Assembly: GCA_031383745.1 (NCBI GenBank)
Contig: JANMZX010000550.1
Coordinates: forward strand, 1 to 16,267
DNA from: CAISIP01 sp031383745
GTDB lineage: Bacteria > Pseudomonadota > Gammaproteobacteria > Burkholderiales > Burkholderiaceae_C
Direction: 5' to 3'
Length of the DNA: 16,267 nt
Made by a program: the position numbers and the translations under genes. Shown one piece after another: positions 7,754 through 14,705 of the stretch (the first letter of the stretch is position 1; each line of letters opens with the position of its first letter). A model generated the notes under the pieces. It saw only the letters and a list, made by a program, of their open reading frames with translations. It did no database searches and was not told the DNA's origin.

Positions 7754-7861
7754 GCTGGTCAAGGCACGCAATATCGCGCTGGAACCAGCGCTCGTGGGAA
7801 CGCCTTGTCCGGTCGCATCGACCACCAGGGCATCGACAGCGATGCGCCGCCCCCGGTCGCC

Positions 7862-7936
7862 TTATCGCAAGCCGAAGAACCCCGCCACAAAGATGACGAC
7901 AACGACCAGGCCGACGATATAGATGATGCTGTTCAT
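7862..7936 (-). CDS. 24-residue single-span membrane microprotein
   Basis: An ATG-to-TAA frame encodes only 24 residues, MNSIIYIVGLVVVVIFVAGF followed by FGLR. Apart from Asn2, the uncharged stretch is one continuous transmembrane helix (residues 4-22) ending in a single C-terminal Arg. A good ribosome site, AAAGGAAA, lies at 7941-7948 with its GG 7 nt before the ATG. Short proteins of exactly this plan (about 24 aa, IIYIVGLVVxV...FFGLR) occur annotated as hypothetical in many proteobacteria; that recollection, the strong ribosome site and the amphipathic-free hydrophobic core support a real gene. It lies opposite to its neighbours in the space between the metallopeptidase and the FtsH-like protease. 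A 12-bp hairpin lies in its upstream region. Function is unknown; tiny single-span proteins often bind larger membrane complexes. Confidence 0.72.
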   Translation of the reverse strand: MNSIIYIVGLVVVVIFVAGFFGLR

Positions 7937-7967
7937 GGGATTTCCTTTGCGTGAGGGTGTACGGGAT

Positions 7968-8005
7968 CGGGTGCTCGCGACCCATCAAGGCGCCGCGAGC
8001 ACCCG
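7968..8005. repeat. 12-bp perfect inverted repeat (hairpin)
   Basis: Arms cgggtgctcgcg (7968-7979) and cgcgagcacccg (7994-8005) are exact reverse complements separated by 14 nt. No poly-T tract follows on either strand. On the minus strand it lies 31 bp upstream of the microprotein start, so it could be in that gene's leader or be an operator. On the plus strand it lies about 170 bp before the FtsH-like gene. Confidence 0.7.
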
Positions 8006-8171
8006 CACTTCAGTTGTACCCCCGGCAGATTGCGGCAGTCGGTGTGCCAGCGCACACAGGCCGGCCCCTTTGGCGCGTATACCTTGGTACTGCACCCCGA
8101 AGTGGGGCTGGTGGTGAACCCGTCGCACAGGCCCCAGCCCCGGGCAACCTCAATCGCCGTGAAGGACTGCC

Positions 8172-10262
8172 ATGTCAGACATTCCTAAGTCCGGCGCTGC
8201 GGCGCAGGCCTCGAGTCGAATGCGGGTCACCCTCAGGAAGACCCTGGGCCGACTTCTCGACTGGTTCGTGATCCAACCGGCAACCGTCAAGGTGGTGGTC
8301 CTGGCCATGGCCGTCTTGATTCCAACCACTGCTCTCTACGCGGGTTTATACCTCCGACAGCAGGCAAACCTGGCCGGGCAAGTCACGGCCATGGCGGCCG
8401 CAGGCCGGCCCGGCGAGGGGGTCTGGTCGTTCAACGACCAGCTTCCCGTGGTGTTTGGCACCGGCTCGGTACTGGGCTTCCTGGACGCGAACCCGGTCGA
8501 GCACATCACCGTGGTCTACGAGCCGCTGATGTGGAACGTCTCGGAGCGCATCATCCTGATCGAGTCGCAAGGCCGCCAGCTTGCCTATTACCCGAGCGAC
8601 ATGGAGTCCGACATCTTCGCCGCCAAGGCAGTGACCGCCCCGTGGGGCCGCAAGCTGGTGTTTGTTCCACGCGGCGAACTCGGACCAGGAATGCGCGACG
8701 TGTTCGCGCGCCTGGACCAGCGCTTTGCCGACGCCCGCCCGTTGTCCGAGAAGAGTGGATGGAAGGCTGCTGTCAGCGGCATCCTGTCGGCCGCGCTGAC
8801 GCTCGGCGTGCTCGCTTTCCTTTACTTCCAGCTCAAGGTCCAGTTCAAGTCACTCAAGTTCATCGAACCGGCACAGGTGCTCGGCTCCATCGACGACCTG
8901 GTGGGCATGGACGACATCAAGGCCGAGGTGGCGCAAATCAAGGACCAGTACCAGCGCCGGGGGGCCTATGCCGAGTACGGCATCCGCAAACCCTTCAATG
9001 TGATGTTCAGCGGCCCGGCCGGCACCGGCAAGACCAAGCTGGCCAGTTATCTGGCCAAGGAACTGCGGCTCCCCATCCTGTTTCACTCGGCGGCCAACCT
9101 GGAGACGGGCTACGTGGCCGGCGGCTCGAAAACGCTGGACCGCATCATGGCCATGGCCAAGCGGAGGCGCCGCTGCATCGTTTTCCTGGACGAGGCGCAG
9201 GACCTGTTCATGAAGCGTGGCGGCCGCCGGAAGTTCGACGACGATACCGCCAACACGCTTCTGGCGGTGCTGGACGGCGTACGCAGCAAGAGTGACGCGG
9301 AGATCATCTGGATCGTGGCGAGCAACTTCAACAGCGAAACCATGCAGATGGACGAAGCGATGCTGCGGCGCTTTCAGATGAAAGTGGACTTTCGCATGCC
9401 CAACCGCGAAGAGCGGCAGGCGATCATCGGCCATTACCTGGGCCAGCGCGCCAACAAGGTGCTGCCCGGCCTGGACCTGCGCCACCTGGTGGACATGACC
9501 GAAGGTCGCAGCCCGGCCGACCTGGAGACCATCGTCAACCAGGCGGGCATCACGGCCGTGCAGGCGGGTGGCATGATAGGCGCCGATACCCTGATGCAGG
9601 CCGCGGAGCGGGTGCTGGTAGGCAACGTCAACACCCACACGACGCAAGAGCGCGAGCGCGACCGCCGCATCATTGCCGTGCACGAACTGGGCCACTTCCT
9701 GGTGGACCTCGAGCACGAACGCCGCCTTGCCGACGGCAACTGGGACGGCATCATGGCGGACATGAAGACCATCAAGATTTCGCTCAAGGCCAATCCGCGC
9801 AGCAACGCGCTGGGCTTCGTGGTGCACAAGCAGGGCGCCAACCTGCTCAAGACCAAGGGCGATATCGAACACGAGGTGCGGGTGCTGCTGGGCGGCATGG
9901 CCAACGAAGAGCTGTTCTTTGGCGAGCAGGGCACCACCAACGGAGCGCACAACGACATCACCCGCGTGACGCGCTTGCTGCACCACGCGGTGGGCGAGAT
10001 GGGCATGTACCGCAAGACCCGGCTGAATTTCGGCGCGCTTGCCAGGGACAGCCACGGCGCGGAGCGCGACCCGGACGCCCAGACCCGCGCCATCATGGAG
10101 GCACAGAGCGAGCGCCTGTACGGTGAAACCAAGGCCGTGCTGGCACGCCACAAGCCGCTGACCGAGCACCTTGTGGGCAAACTCCTGGAAGCCGGCGAGA
10201 TGAACCTGAGTGCGGTGCTGTCAGCGATCCGCGGATTCGAAGCGGCAACTCGGCGCGGTTGA
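8172..10262 (+). CDS. FtsH-like membrane AAA+ zinc metalloprotease (divergent)
   Basis: This 696-aa protein has the FtsH layout. TM1 is at about residues 38-61 and is followed by an external domain of about 135 residues. TM2 is at about 198-219, then the AAA+ module: GPAGTGKT at 281-288 (Walker A), CIVFLDEAQDLF with Asp340/Glu341 (Walker B), and AMLRRFQMKVDFRMP as the second region of homology with arginine fingers. The peptidase follows: HELGH at 504-508 and HNDITRVT with Asp595 as likely third zinc ligand. Such hexamers pull membrane or misfolded proteins into a zinc protease chamber at the inner membrane. It departs from housekeeping FtsH in its large external domain, in GPAGTGKTK in place of GPPGTGKT, and in CIVFLDEAQDLF in place of the usual IDEID. 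It is therefore probably a specialised paralogue rather than ftsH itself. AAGGA lies 5 nt before the ATG. Confidence 0.88.
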   Translation: MSDIPKSGAAAQASSRMRVTLRKTLGRLLDWFVIQPATVKVVVLAMAVLIPTTALYAGLYLRQQANLAGQVTAMAAAGRPGEGVWSFNDQLPVVFGTGSVLGFLDANPVEHITVVYEPLMWNVSERIILIESQGRQLAYYPSDMESDIFAAKAVTAPWGRKLVFVPRGELGPGMRDVFARLDQRFADARPLSEKSGWKAAVSGILSAALTLGVLAFLYFQLKVQFKSLKFIEPAQVLGSIDDLVGMDDIKAEVAQIKDQYQRRGAYAEYGIRKPFNVMFSGPAGTGKTKLASYLAKELRLPILFHSAANLETGYVAGGSKTLDRIMAMAKRRRRCIVFLDEAQDLFMKRGGRRKFDDDTANTLLAVLDGVRSKSDAEIIWIVASNFNSETMQMDEAMLRRFQMKVDFRMPNREERQAIIGHYLGQRANKVLPGLDLRHLVDMTEGRSPADLETIVNQAGITAVQAGGMIGADTLMQAAERVLVGNVNTHTTQERERDRRIIAVHELGHFLVDLEHERRLADGNWDGIMADMKTIKISLKANPRSNALGFVVHKQGANLLKTKGDIEHEVRVLLGGMANEELFFGEQGTTNGAHNDITRVTRLLHHAVGEMGMYRKTRLNFGALARDSHGAERDPDAQTRAIMEAQSERLYGETKAVLARHKPLTEHLVGKLLEAGEMNLSAVLSAIRGFEAATRRG

Positions 10263-10404
10263 CGGCCGCGTCCGCGATGCGCATCGTGGTGACAACTTCG
10301 GCCTGACGGCCGCTTACAACTGTTACGTGCCATCGGTGGGGCCCCGTACAGTGACAACCGGACAGGTGTTGCAAAGTCAGGGTAGTCATGACCCCTGATT
10401 TCAA

Positions 10405-10755
10405 GTGAACATTCATCAAACCCTTGCCAGCATCTTTCCTTCCGGAGTCGTGGGCGGCTGCAGCCCCGACGGGGGAGGCTCGTTTGAAGTTCATGGCCTG
10501 CCCAGGGGGGCGGCTCCCGCGAATTGTGAGGTGCTGGCCGGTGGTCATGTTCCTCCGAAGCACGGGCACGGCAACCGCGAAAGTTACCTGGTCAAGACGG
10601 ACGACTACATTCTCTTCTTCGATGTCTGTGCGGCGCTGCCCGGTTGCGGTCATGACGCGTTCGTGGAGAGCGGCGGTTATGCGGATGCAGCCGGCACACA
10701 GTCCCATGACCTGTTGGCCTACGCGCGCAAGAGCATCGAGTCGCAGCGCCACTGA
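10405..10755 (+). CDS. Uncertain 116-aa ORF
   Basis: A GTG-started frame (MNIHQTLASIFPSG at the N-terminus) of 116 residues. It resembles no family I know. The second half (ESYLVKTDDYILFFDVCAAL, later LLAYARKSIESQRH) has plausible amphipathic composition and mostly G/C third positions, which supports coding. The first half is Gly/Pro/His-rich (HVPPKHGHGN). No clear ribosome site precedes the GTG. A minus-strand frame covers the same bases and also contains one protein-like stretch, so strand choice is not certain. It ends 15 bp before the EAL-like remnant and may be part of the same decaying segment. Confidence 0.4.
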   Translation: MNIHQTLASIFPSGVVGGCSPDGGGSFEVHGLPRGAAPANCEVLAGGHVPPKHGHGNRESYLVKTDDYILFFDVCAALPGCGHDAFVESGGYADAAGTQSHDLLAYARKSIESQRH

Positions 10756-10770
10756 CACAGCGAGCCGGCG

Positions 10771-11232
10771 ATGAACAAAGGTGCCGCAGCCACCATCGCA
10801 AGAGATGGCCGGAAAATCGCGTCGCCGTCGACGGAACACCGCACTTGGCGGAGCGCTGCGTATGACGAGTCTGCCACCCGTCAACTGCATTTTTCCTATT
10901 GGCCGGTGATTGCTGCGGTACCAACTGCACGCGTGACTGCAGGTCTGCTGCAACACTGGTTGCAACACCGGTCAGCTGCCATGGCGATGGTGCGGCCGGT
11001 GCCCGGGTTCCGTGTTACTGCGGGTGTTCTGACCAAGGCGGACCGTTTCTTCCTTGCCCATGCGGCATCGGCGCTGGGATGCCTGCAATCGAGTGGCATT
11101 GCCGGACAAGCCGTCATCCATGTTTCAGTTGCCGGGCTGACTGACCCGCTGTTGCCGCTGTATGTCGTCAGCCAGCTCCAACTGTGCGGAGTCAGCCTGG
11201 TTGCCGTCACCGTGGCTCTTGCGCGGCGCTAG
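10771..11232 (+). pseudogene. Truncated, degenerate EAL-domain remnant
   Basis: This 153-residue frame aligns by eye with the N-terminal half of an EAL (cyclic di-GMP phosphodiesterase) domain without internal gaps of note. LHFSYWPVIA corresponds to the usual LxYQPIV. VTAGLLQHWLQHR corresponds to IxGxEALLRWxHP. GVLTKADRFFLAHAASAL corresponds to the GLI-x-ID-x-WVL-x-x-AL helix. VIHVSVAGLTDPLLPLYV corresponds to the VNLSxxxLxDPxF strand and helix. The EAL glutamate is replaced (AGLL), and the frame stops before the ExTE and DDFGxG motifs, so no catalysis is possible. After the stop at 11232 no continuation was seen in other frames. It is either a pseudogene fragment or a non-enzymatic half-domain. 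The EAL relationship is a visual inference, moderately sure. Confidence 0.45.
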
Positions 11233-11347
11233 CCCGGCCGTGCGGCCCGAGGGGCGAAATACCGCAGCCAAGCCTCCGCATTCGTTGGTCCCGGTCGACG
11301 GGCTTCTGCTGTCGGCGCCATCGTCCGCTGGCTTGCCGCCAGCAGTT

Positions 11348-11578
11348 TCAGGGACGCTGGAACTTCGGCTCCCTCATCACAGCCTCGACCTGCATGGGCA
11401 GTGGAAGGCTGGCATCAAGGCCTTGGCTGTCAAGCTGCGCGTACAACTGCTCGACCTGGTAGAACGCGGTCGCGAACGCCGGTTCGCGACGCAGCCTGTG
11501 CATCGCCATGAACGTCACCGCATACATCCCCGGCTGGGCGTCGCGGACATAGGCGAACGTTCGGGCAATCGCGTCCAA
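11348..11578 (-). pseudogene. C-terminal fragment of a second HExxH metallopeptidase
   Basis: A 76-residue frame (first possible start TTG 11578) matches the last 68 residues of the secreted metallopeptidase at 7088-7753. Paired segments are TFAYVRDAQP/AFAYMQDAHP, LRREPAFATAFYQVEQLYAQ/LRSAPEFATVLYQVAPLYRL, QGLD/RGLD, and a final MREPKF/MKDAKF. By hand count about 27 of 68 positions are identical (around 40%), with no gaps. The HELGH motif, signal peptide and third zinc ligand are absent. A stop codon lies in frame 12 codons upstream (11612-11614), so it cannot encode an active peptidase. It lies on the opposite strand to its relative, just downstream of the P450 operon. It is best read as the remnant of an old, diverged paralogue; AAGG before the TTG leaves a small chance of expression. 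Confidence 0.7.
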
Positions 11579-11731
11579 TTGCTGGACCTTGTCAAATGCG
11601 GGTGCCCGGTTTCACGATGTGGTCACGAGAAAGCTGCCAGTCGATCCCTGGTCTCCCATTGCCGATACAGAGAAGGCAGATCGGAAACCAGTACGCCCTG
11701 GGTGCTGCCTGCGGTTCGCGGTGTCCTGCGC

Positions 11732-12943
11732 TCACCGCGCTTTGGCAAGCGGCCAGAAGCCCCGGAAGTCCACCACGCTGGGCAGATGCGCGAACCGCTG
11801 CGCCAGTGTCAGGGGCCCGGACGTGATCGCGAAATAGTCGTAGTCACCCGGTTTGTCCGTCGCCCGCAGGTACTGGAAGTGCAGCAGGAACTTGTCGCGC
11901 TTGAGGGCGGCATAGGCGGGGGCGTCGAACAGCGTGGCGAAGCGCGGGTTGAGCAGCTTGATCGCCGCGCCGTGTGCCGGGGCCGGCGCTACGCCGCAGC
12001 CGGTCAGCGGATCGGTCAGGGCAAAGCAGCAGCCATCGGGTGGGGCCGAAAAATCGGTCCAGGTGAGGCCGTGGCACGCGCCGAGCAGTTGCAGTTCGTC
12101 GCGAAGGCCCTGCGCCATCGGCAGCAATCCCAGCAGGGGAATCCACTGGCCCAGCGTCAGCAGCGACAGCGTCGTGTGGCCCCGCAGCAGGGCCGGGTCG
12201 ATGCGCAGCGCGCGGGCCACCACGCTCGCCGCCATGATCGCGCCCGAACTGTGCCCGACCACCAGCACCTCGTCGTCGCCGTGCATGTGCACCCGGTCGA
12301 CCAGGCATTGCGCCAGTTCGTCGAGCCGCTGTTCGAGGTCGGGCACCTCACCGCGGCCCTGCCGCGCGGTGAACGCATAACTGCGCATCATCCAGTACAT
12401 GCTGTACCGTGCCTCGATCCTGCGCCCCGCCCACCACAGCGCGGCGGCCAGCAGCGCGCCGGCGCCGACGCCCAGGCCGACGTGCTCCAGCCGCGAAGCC
12501 ACCAGCCAGCCGCCACCGAGCGCCGCCAGCGGCGTGCCGAGCAGCAGCGCGCACACCAGCAGGAACGGCGTGAACACCGCGATGGCCGGGGGCAGGGACA
12601 GGCGCAGCATCTTCCACCACGTGCCGGTGCGCAGGTAGAAGACGGTGGTGGCGATCACGTCCCACCACAACGCGGCGGTGGACTTGGGCCAGTGCTTGCG
12701 CACCACGTCGTCCCAGCGCATGAATTCGTAATGTGTGTCGACCACTCGGTCTCCACAGCGGGCCTCGATATTCCAGAACGCATTGCCGGACGCCTGACGC
12801 CGCCGCAGGCCTACCGTGCGCGTGCCGCCTTCGGCACTGCCCTGGCGCGCGCTTTCGTCCCGGTACAGGGCGTGGTAGTGCGACGCGCCCTTGGGGTCGA
12901 AACCGCTCAGGTAGAACACGCAGCGCCTGGAGACATCGGTCAT
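11732..12943 (-). CDS. Membrane alpha/beta-hydrolase, GHSSG type (paralogue B)
   Basis: This 403-aa protein shares its whole plan with the product of 14702-15907. The N-terminus reads YLSGFDPKGASHYHALY (residues 11-27) and a shared HYEFMRWDDVVRKHWPK follows (71-87). A hydrophobic block with about three membrane segments spans 90-173. Then comes a hydrolase core with VVGHSSGAIMA, nucleophile Ser232 in GxSxG. Later shared pieces are LSLLTLGQWIPLLGLLP, FALTDPL, NPRFATLFD, LLHFQYL and GDYDYFAIT. The nucleophile elbow and serine suit a lipase, esterase or acyltransferase tethered to the inner membrane; the acid and histidine of the triad were not assigned with certainty. It is the last gene of the minus-strand operon and starts 17 bp after its upstream neighbour, with AGGGG about 10 nt before ATG 12943. 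The substrate is inferred to be related to the P450/glycosyltransferase product. Confidence 0.8.
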   Translation of the reverse strand: MTDVSRRCVFYLSGFDPKGASHYHALYRDESARQGSAEGGTRTVGLRRRQASGNAFWNIEARCGDRVVDTHYEFMRWDDVVRKHWPKSTAALWWDVIATTVFYLRTGTWWKMLRLSLPPAIAVFTPFLLVCALLLGTPLAALGGGWLVASRLEHVGLGVGAGALLAAALWWAGRRIEARYSMYWMMRSYAFTARQGRGEVPDLEQRLDELAQCLVDRVHMHGDDEVLVVGHSSGAIMAASVVARALRIDPALLRGHTTLSLLTLGQWIPLLGLLPMAQGLRDELQLLGACHGLTWTDFSAPPDGCCFALTDPLTGCGVAPAPAHGAAIKLLNPRFATLFDAPAYAALKRDKFLLHFQYLRATDKPGDYDYFAITSGPLTLAQRFAHLPSVVDFRGFWPLAKAR

Positions 12944-12960
12944 CGGTGCGCGGCCCCTGG

Positions 12961-13305
12961 TCAGAAGATGGACTTCTTGTCGAGGCCCTTGTGCAGAACC
13001 AGGTCGACCACCGGCTGCTCGCGCTTGTTGGCGCGGCGGCAGTGGTCCTGCTGGAACCGGTTCGTGACCCAGATCACCGCCCGGGCCCAGCGGCGATGCC
13101 GCTCGCGCCAGGCGTGCGAGGAAACGCTCTCCCAGGCGTACCCGTTGAATACCGATGCGTTGACGAAATGGTCGAGTGCACGTACGCCGGCGCGACCGCG
13201 GTCCGCCGGGCCCACAAACCCCACCACCAGGATGATCAGGTAGCCGAGCAGCGCCATTGGCACCACCACGGTCATCAGCGCAAATCCGGCCAGACGCTCT
13301 TTCAT
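12961..13305 (-). CDS. Small membrane-anchored protein, unknown function
   Basis: This is a 114-aa protein. Residues 6-32 (GFALMTVVVPMALLGYLIIL and following) are one long or two short membrane helices, followed by a basic soluble part. The latter contains ALDHFVNASVFNGYAWESVS (44-62), SSHAWRERHRRW, and QQDHCRRANKR (86-95). An arrangement of a hydrophobic segment, an ESxSSHAxR-like block and a final HC recalls small uncharacterised proteobacterial proteins with ETxSSR...HC, but I cannot name the family. ATG 13305 overlaps the P450 stop by 4 nt (ATGA), and AGGAGG lies 10 nt upstream, inside the P450 gene. A longer upstream frame is shadow of the P450 gene. It is in an operon between the P450 and hydrolase B and might help anchor or scaffold these enzymes; that role is a guess. 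Confidence 0.75.
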   Translation of the reverse strand: MKERLAGFALMTVVVPMALLGYLIILVVGFVGPADRGRAGVRALDHFVNASVFNGYAWESVSSHAWRERHRRWARAVIWVTNRFQQDHCRRANKREQPVVDLVLHKGLDKKSIF

Positions 13306-14705
13306 CGTGACGGTTCCTCCTGGTCCTCGCGACGGGAGATGCGCAGCCGCACCCCGCTGTCGGAGCGTATCGTCAACCGGCCAACCGGCATCGGGGTATG
13401 CCCTGGCACTGGCGCCAGACGGAACTCGCGCAGAACGCACGCCAGTATCAGGGTGGCCTCCTGCAGTGCGAATGCGGCTCCCAGGCACACCCGTGGTCCC
13501 ATGCCGAAGGGCAGGTAGGCGTGGCGCAACGCGTCGCGGTTGCCTTCGTCGTCGAAGCGGTCCGGGTCGAAGGCGTCGGGCTCGGTCCAGCGCGCGCGGT
13601 GGCGGTGTATCAGCCAGGGCGAAATCACCACCGATGCACCTGCCGTCACCGTCTTGTCGCGCATCGGGCAGGCCTGGGCGGACTCGCGCGCGATGAAACC
13701 GACCGGCGGAAACAGGCGCAGGGTTTCGCGAAACACGTTGCGCGTGAGCGGCATCTCCTTCATGTCGGCCTGGGCGGGCGGGCGCCTGGCCATCGCGGCC
13801 ACGGCCTCGGCATGGACCCGCTCCTGCACATCGGGCGCGTTGGCCAGCAGGTAGGTGGCCCAGCCCAGTGCGCTGGCCGAGGTTTCGTGCCCGGCCAGGA
13901 ACAGCATGGCGACCTGGTCGACCAGTTCCTCGAAGCCAAACGGCTCGCCCGTGGCGCCGTCCCGTGCGGCCATGAAGGCCGCCAGGATATCGCTCTTGCC
14001 CATGGTGTCGCCGGCCAGCCAGGCCTCGTGGCGTGGCCGGATCAGCTGCGCCAGCAGGTGGCGGATCTCCGCCGCCGCGCGCCGGCTGCGCAGCACCGTC
14101 CAGGGCCAGACCAGCCAGCGCACGCCGAACAGTGCGGGCAGCATCAGCCGGGGCGCCAGTGCCTGGAACCGCGCGAACGCGTCGAACACCCGGTGCGCGT
14201 CCCGCCCGGCGAGCGGTTCCGAGAAGATGGTTCGAAAGATGATGTCCGCGGTGACATGCGTCATCTCGATTTCCATGTCGACCGCGCCGCCGACGCGGGT
14301 CGCCTGGCGCAACCGTTCAAGCAGCGCCTGCACCGCCGCGGCCATCACCGGGAACGAGGCCTCCAGCCGCGCCTGGGCGAAGGCGGGGTTCATCATCTCG
14401 CGCTGGCGCCGCCAGGTGGCGCCATTGGTGGTGAAGATGCTGTCACCCAGCAGCGGGCGCAAGGCATCGGCCAGCAGGGCGCTCTTGGGGAATTGCGCGG
14501 CCTGGTCGGCCAGCACCCGCTTCACCTCGACCGGGTCGTTGACCATGTACAGGTCCACGCCGGGCAGATGGACCTCGCCCATCTGCATGTGGTAGCTGCG
14601 CTCGTACAGCGCGTCCATCCAGGAATGCCGTGCGCTGCGAAACAGCGTCCACAGCGGAGCGCGCTTGTCGCGGGGGCGCGGATAGGCAGGAGTGAAGTGC
14701 TTCAC
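13302..14705 (-). CDS. Cytochrome P450
   Basis: This is a 467-aa haem-thiolate mono-oxygenase with all core motifs: I-helix AGHETSAS (Ala271-Gly272, Glu274-Thr275, oxygen activation), K-helix ETLR (Glu327, Arg330), and the haem loop FGMGPRVCLG with ligand Cys407. The N-terminal segment WRRQREMMNPAF is the C-helix contacting the haem propionates. There is no membrane anchor, so it is probably soluble. The motifs resemble the CYP4/CYP102 style rather than the actinobacterial macrolide type, which would fit fatty-acyl or other lipophilic substrates, but specificity cannot be read from sequence. GTG 14705 is chosen because it gives the family N-terminus and overlaps the preceding stop by 4 nt (GTGA); the much longer open frame upstream is shadow of hydrolase A. 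No ferredoxin or reductase gene is visible here, so electrons must come from elsewhere. Confidence 0.93.
   Translation of the reverse strand: MKHFTPAYPRPRDKRAPLWTLFRSARHSWMDALYERSYHMQMGEVHLPGVDLYMVNDPVEVKRVLADQAAQFPKSALLADALRPLLGDSIFTTNGATWRRQREMMNPAFAQARLEASFPVMAAAVQALLERLRQATRVGGAVDMEIEMTHVTADIIFRTIFSEPLAGRDAHRVFDAFARFQALAPRLMLPALFGVRWLVWPWTVLRSRRAAAEIRHLLAQLIRPRHEAWLAGDTMGKSDILAAFMAARDGATGEPFGFEELVDQVAMLFLAGHETSASALGWATYLLANAPDVQERVHAEAVAAMARRPPAQADMKEMPLTRNVFRETLRLFPPVGFIARESAQACPMRDKTVTAGASVVISPWLIHRHRARWTEPDAFDPDRFDDEGNRDALRHAYLPFGMGPRVCLGAAFALQEATLILACVLREFRLAPVPGHTPMPVGRLTIRSDSGVRLRISRREDQEEPSR

Noticed and set aside
8850..10169. 439-codon minus-strand frame
   Set aside because: Exact antisense shadow of the FtsH-like gene, rich in His/Gln/Val/Ala with no recognisable domain.
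10275..10286. 12-bp palindrome cgatgcgcatcg after the FtsH-like gene
   Set aside because: Short and GC-rich, no T-run and no context; expected by chance at this composition.
10377..10398. Overlapping dyads (tcaggg...ccctga around gtcatgac) just before the 116-aa ORF
   Set aside because: The two dyads have different centres and 6-8 bp arms; too weak to call an operator.
10093..10968. 291-codon minus-strand frame with one protein-like stretch (EENVVVRLDQVTFAVAVPVL)
   Set aside because: It overlaps the end of the FtsH-like gene and the EAL-like frame, and most of its translation is Arg/Ala/Pro-rich. It cannot be fully excluded for the 10405-10755 segment.
11162..13243. 693-codon open frame on the plus strand
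   Set aside because: It is antisense to hydrolase B and the small membrane protein. Its translation is Arg/Gln/His-rich with no family features, while the minus-strand genes carry clear motifs.
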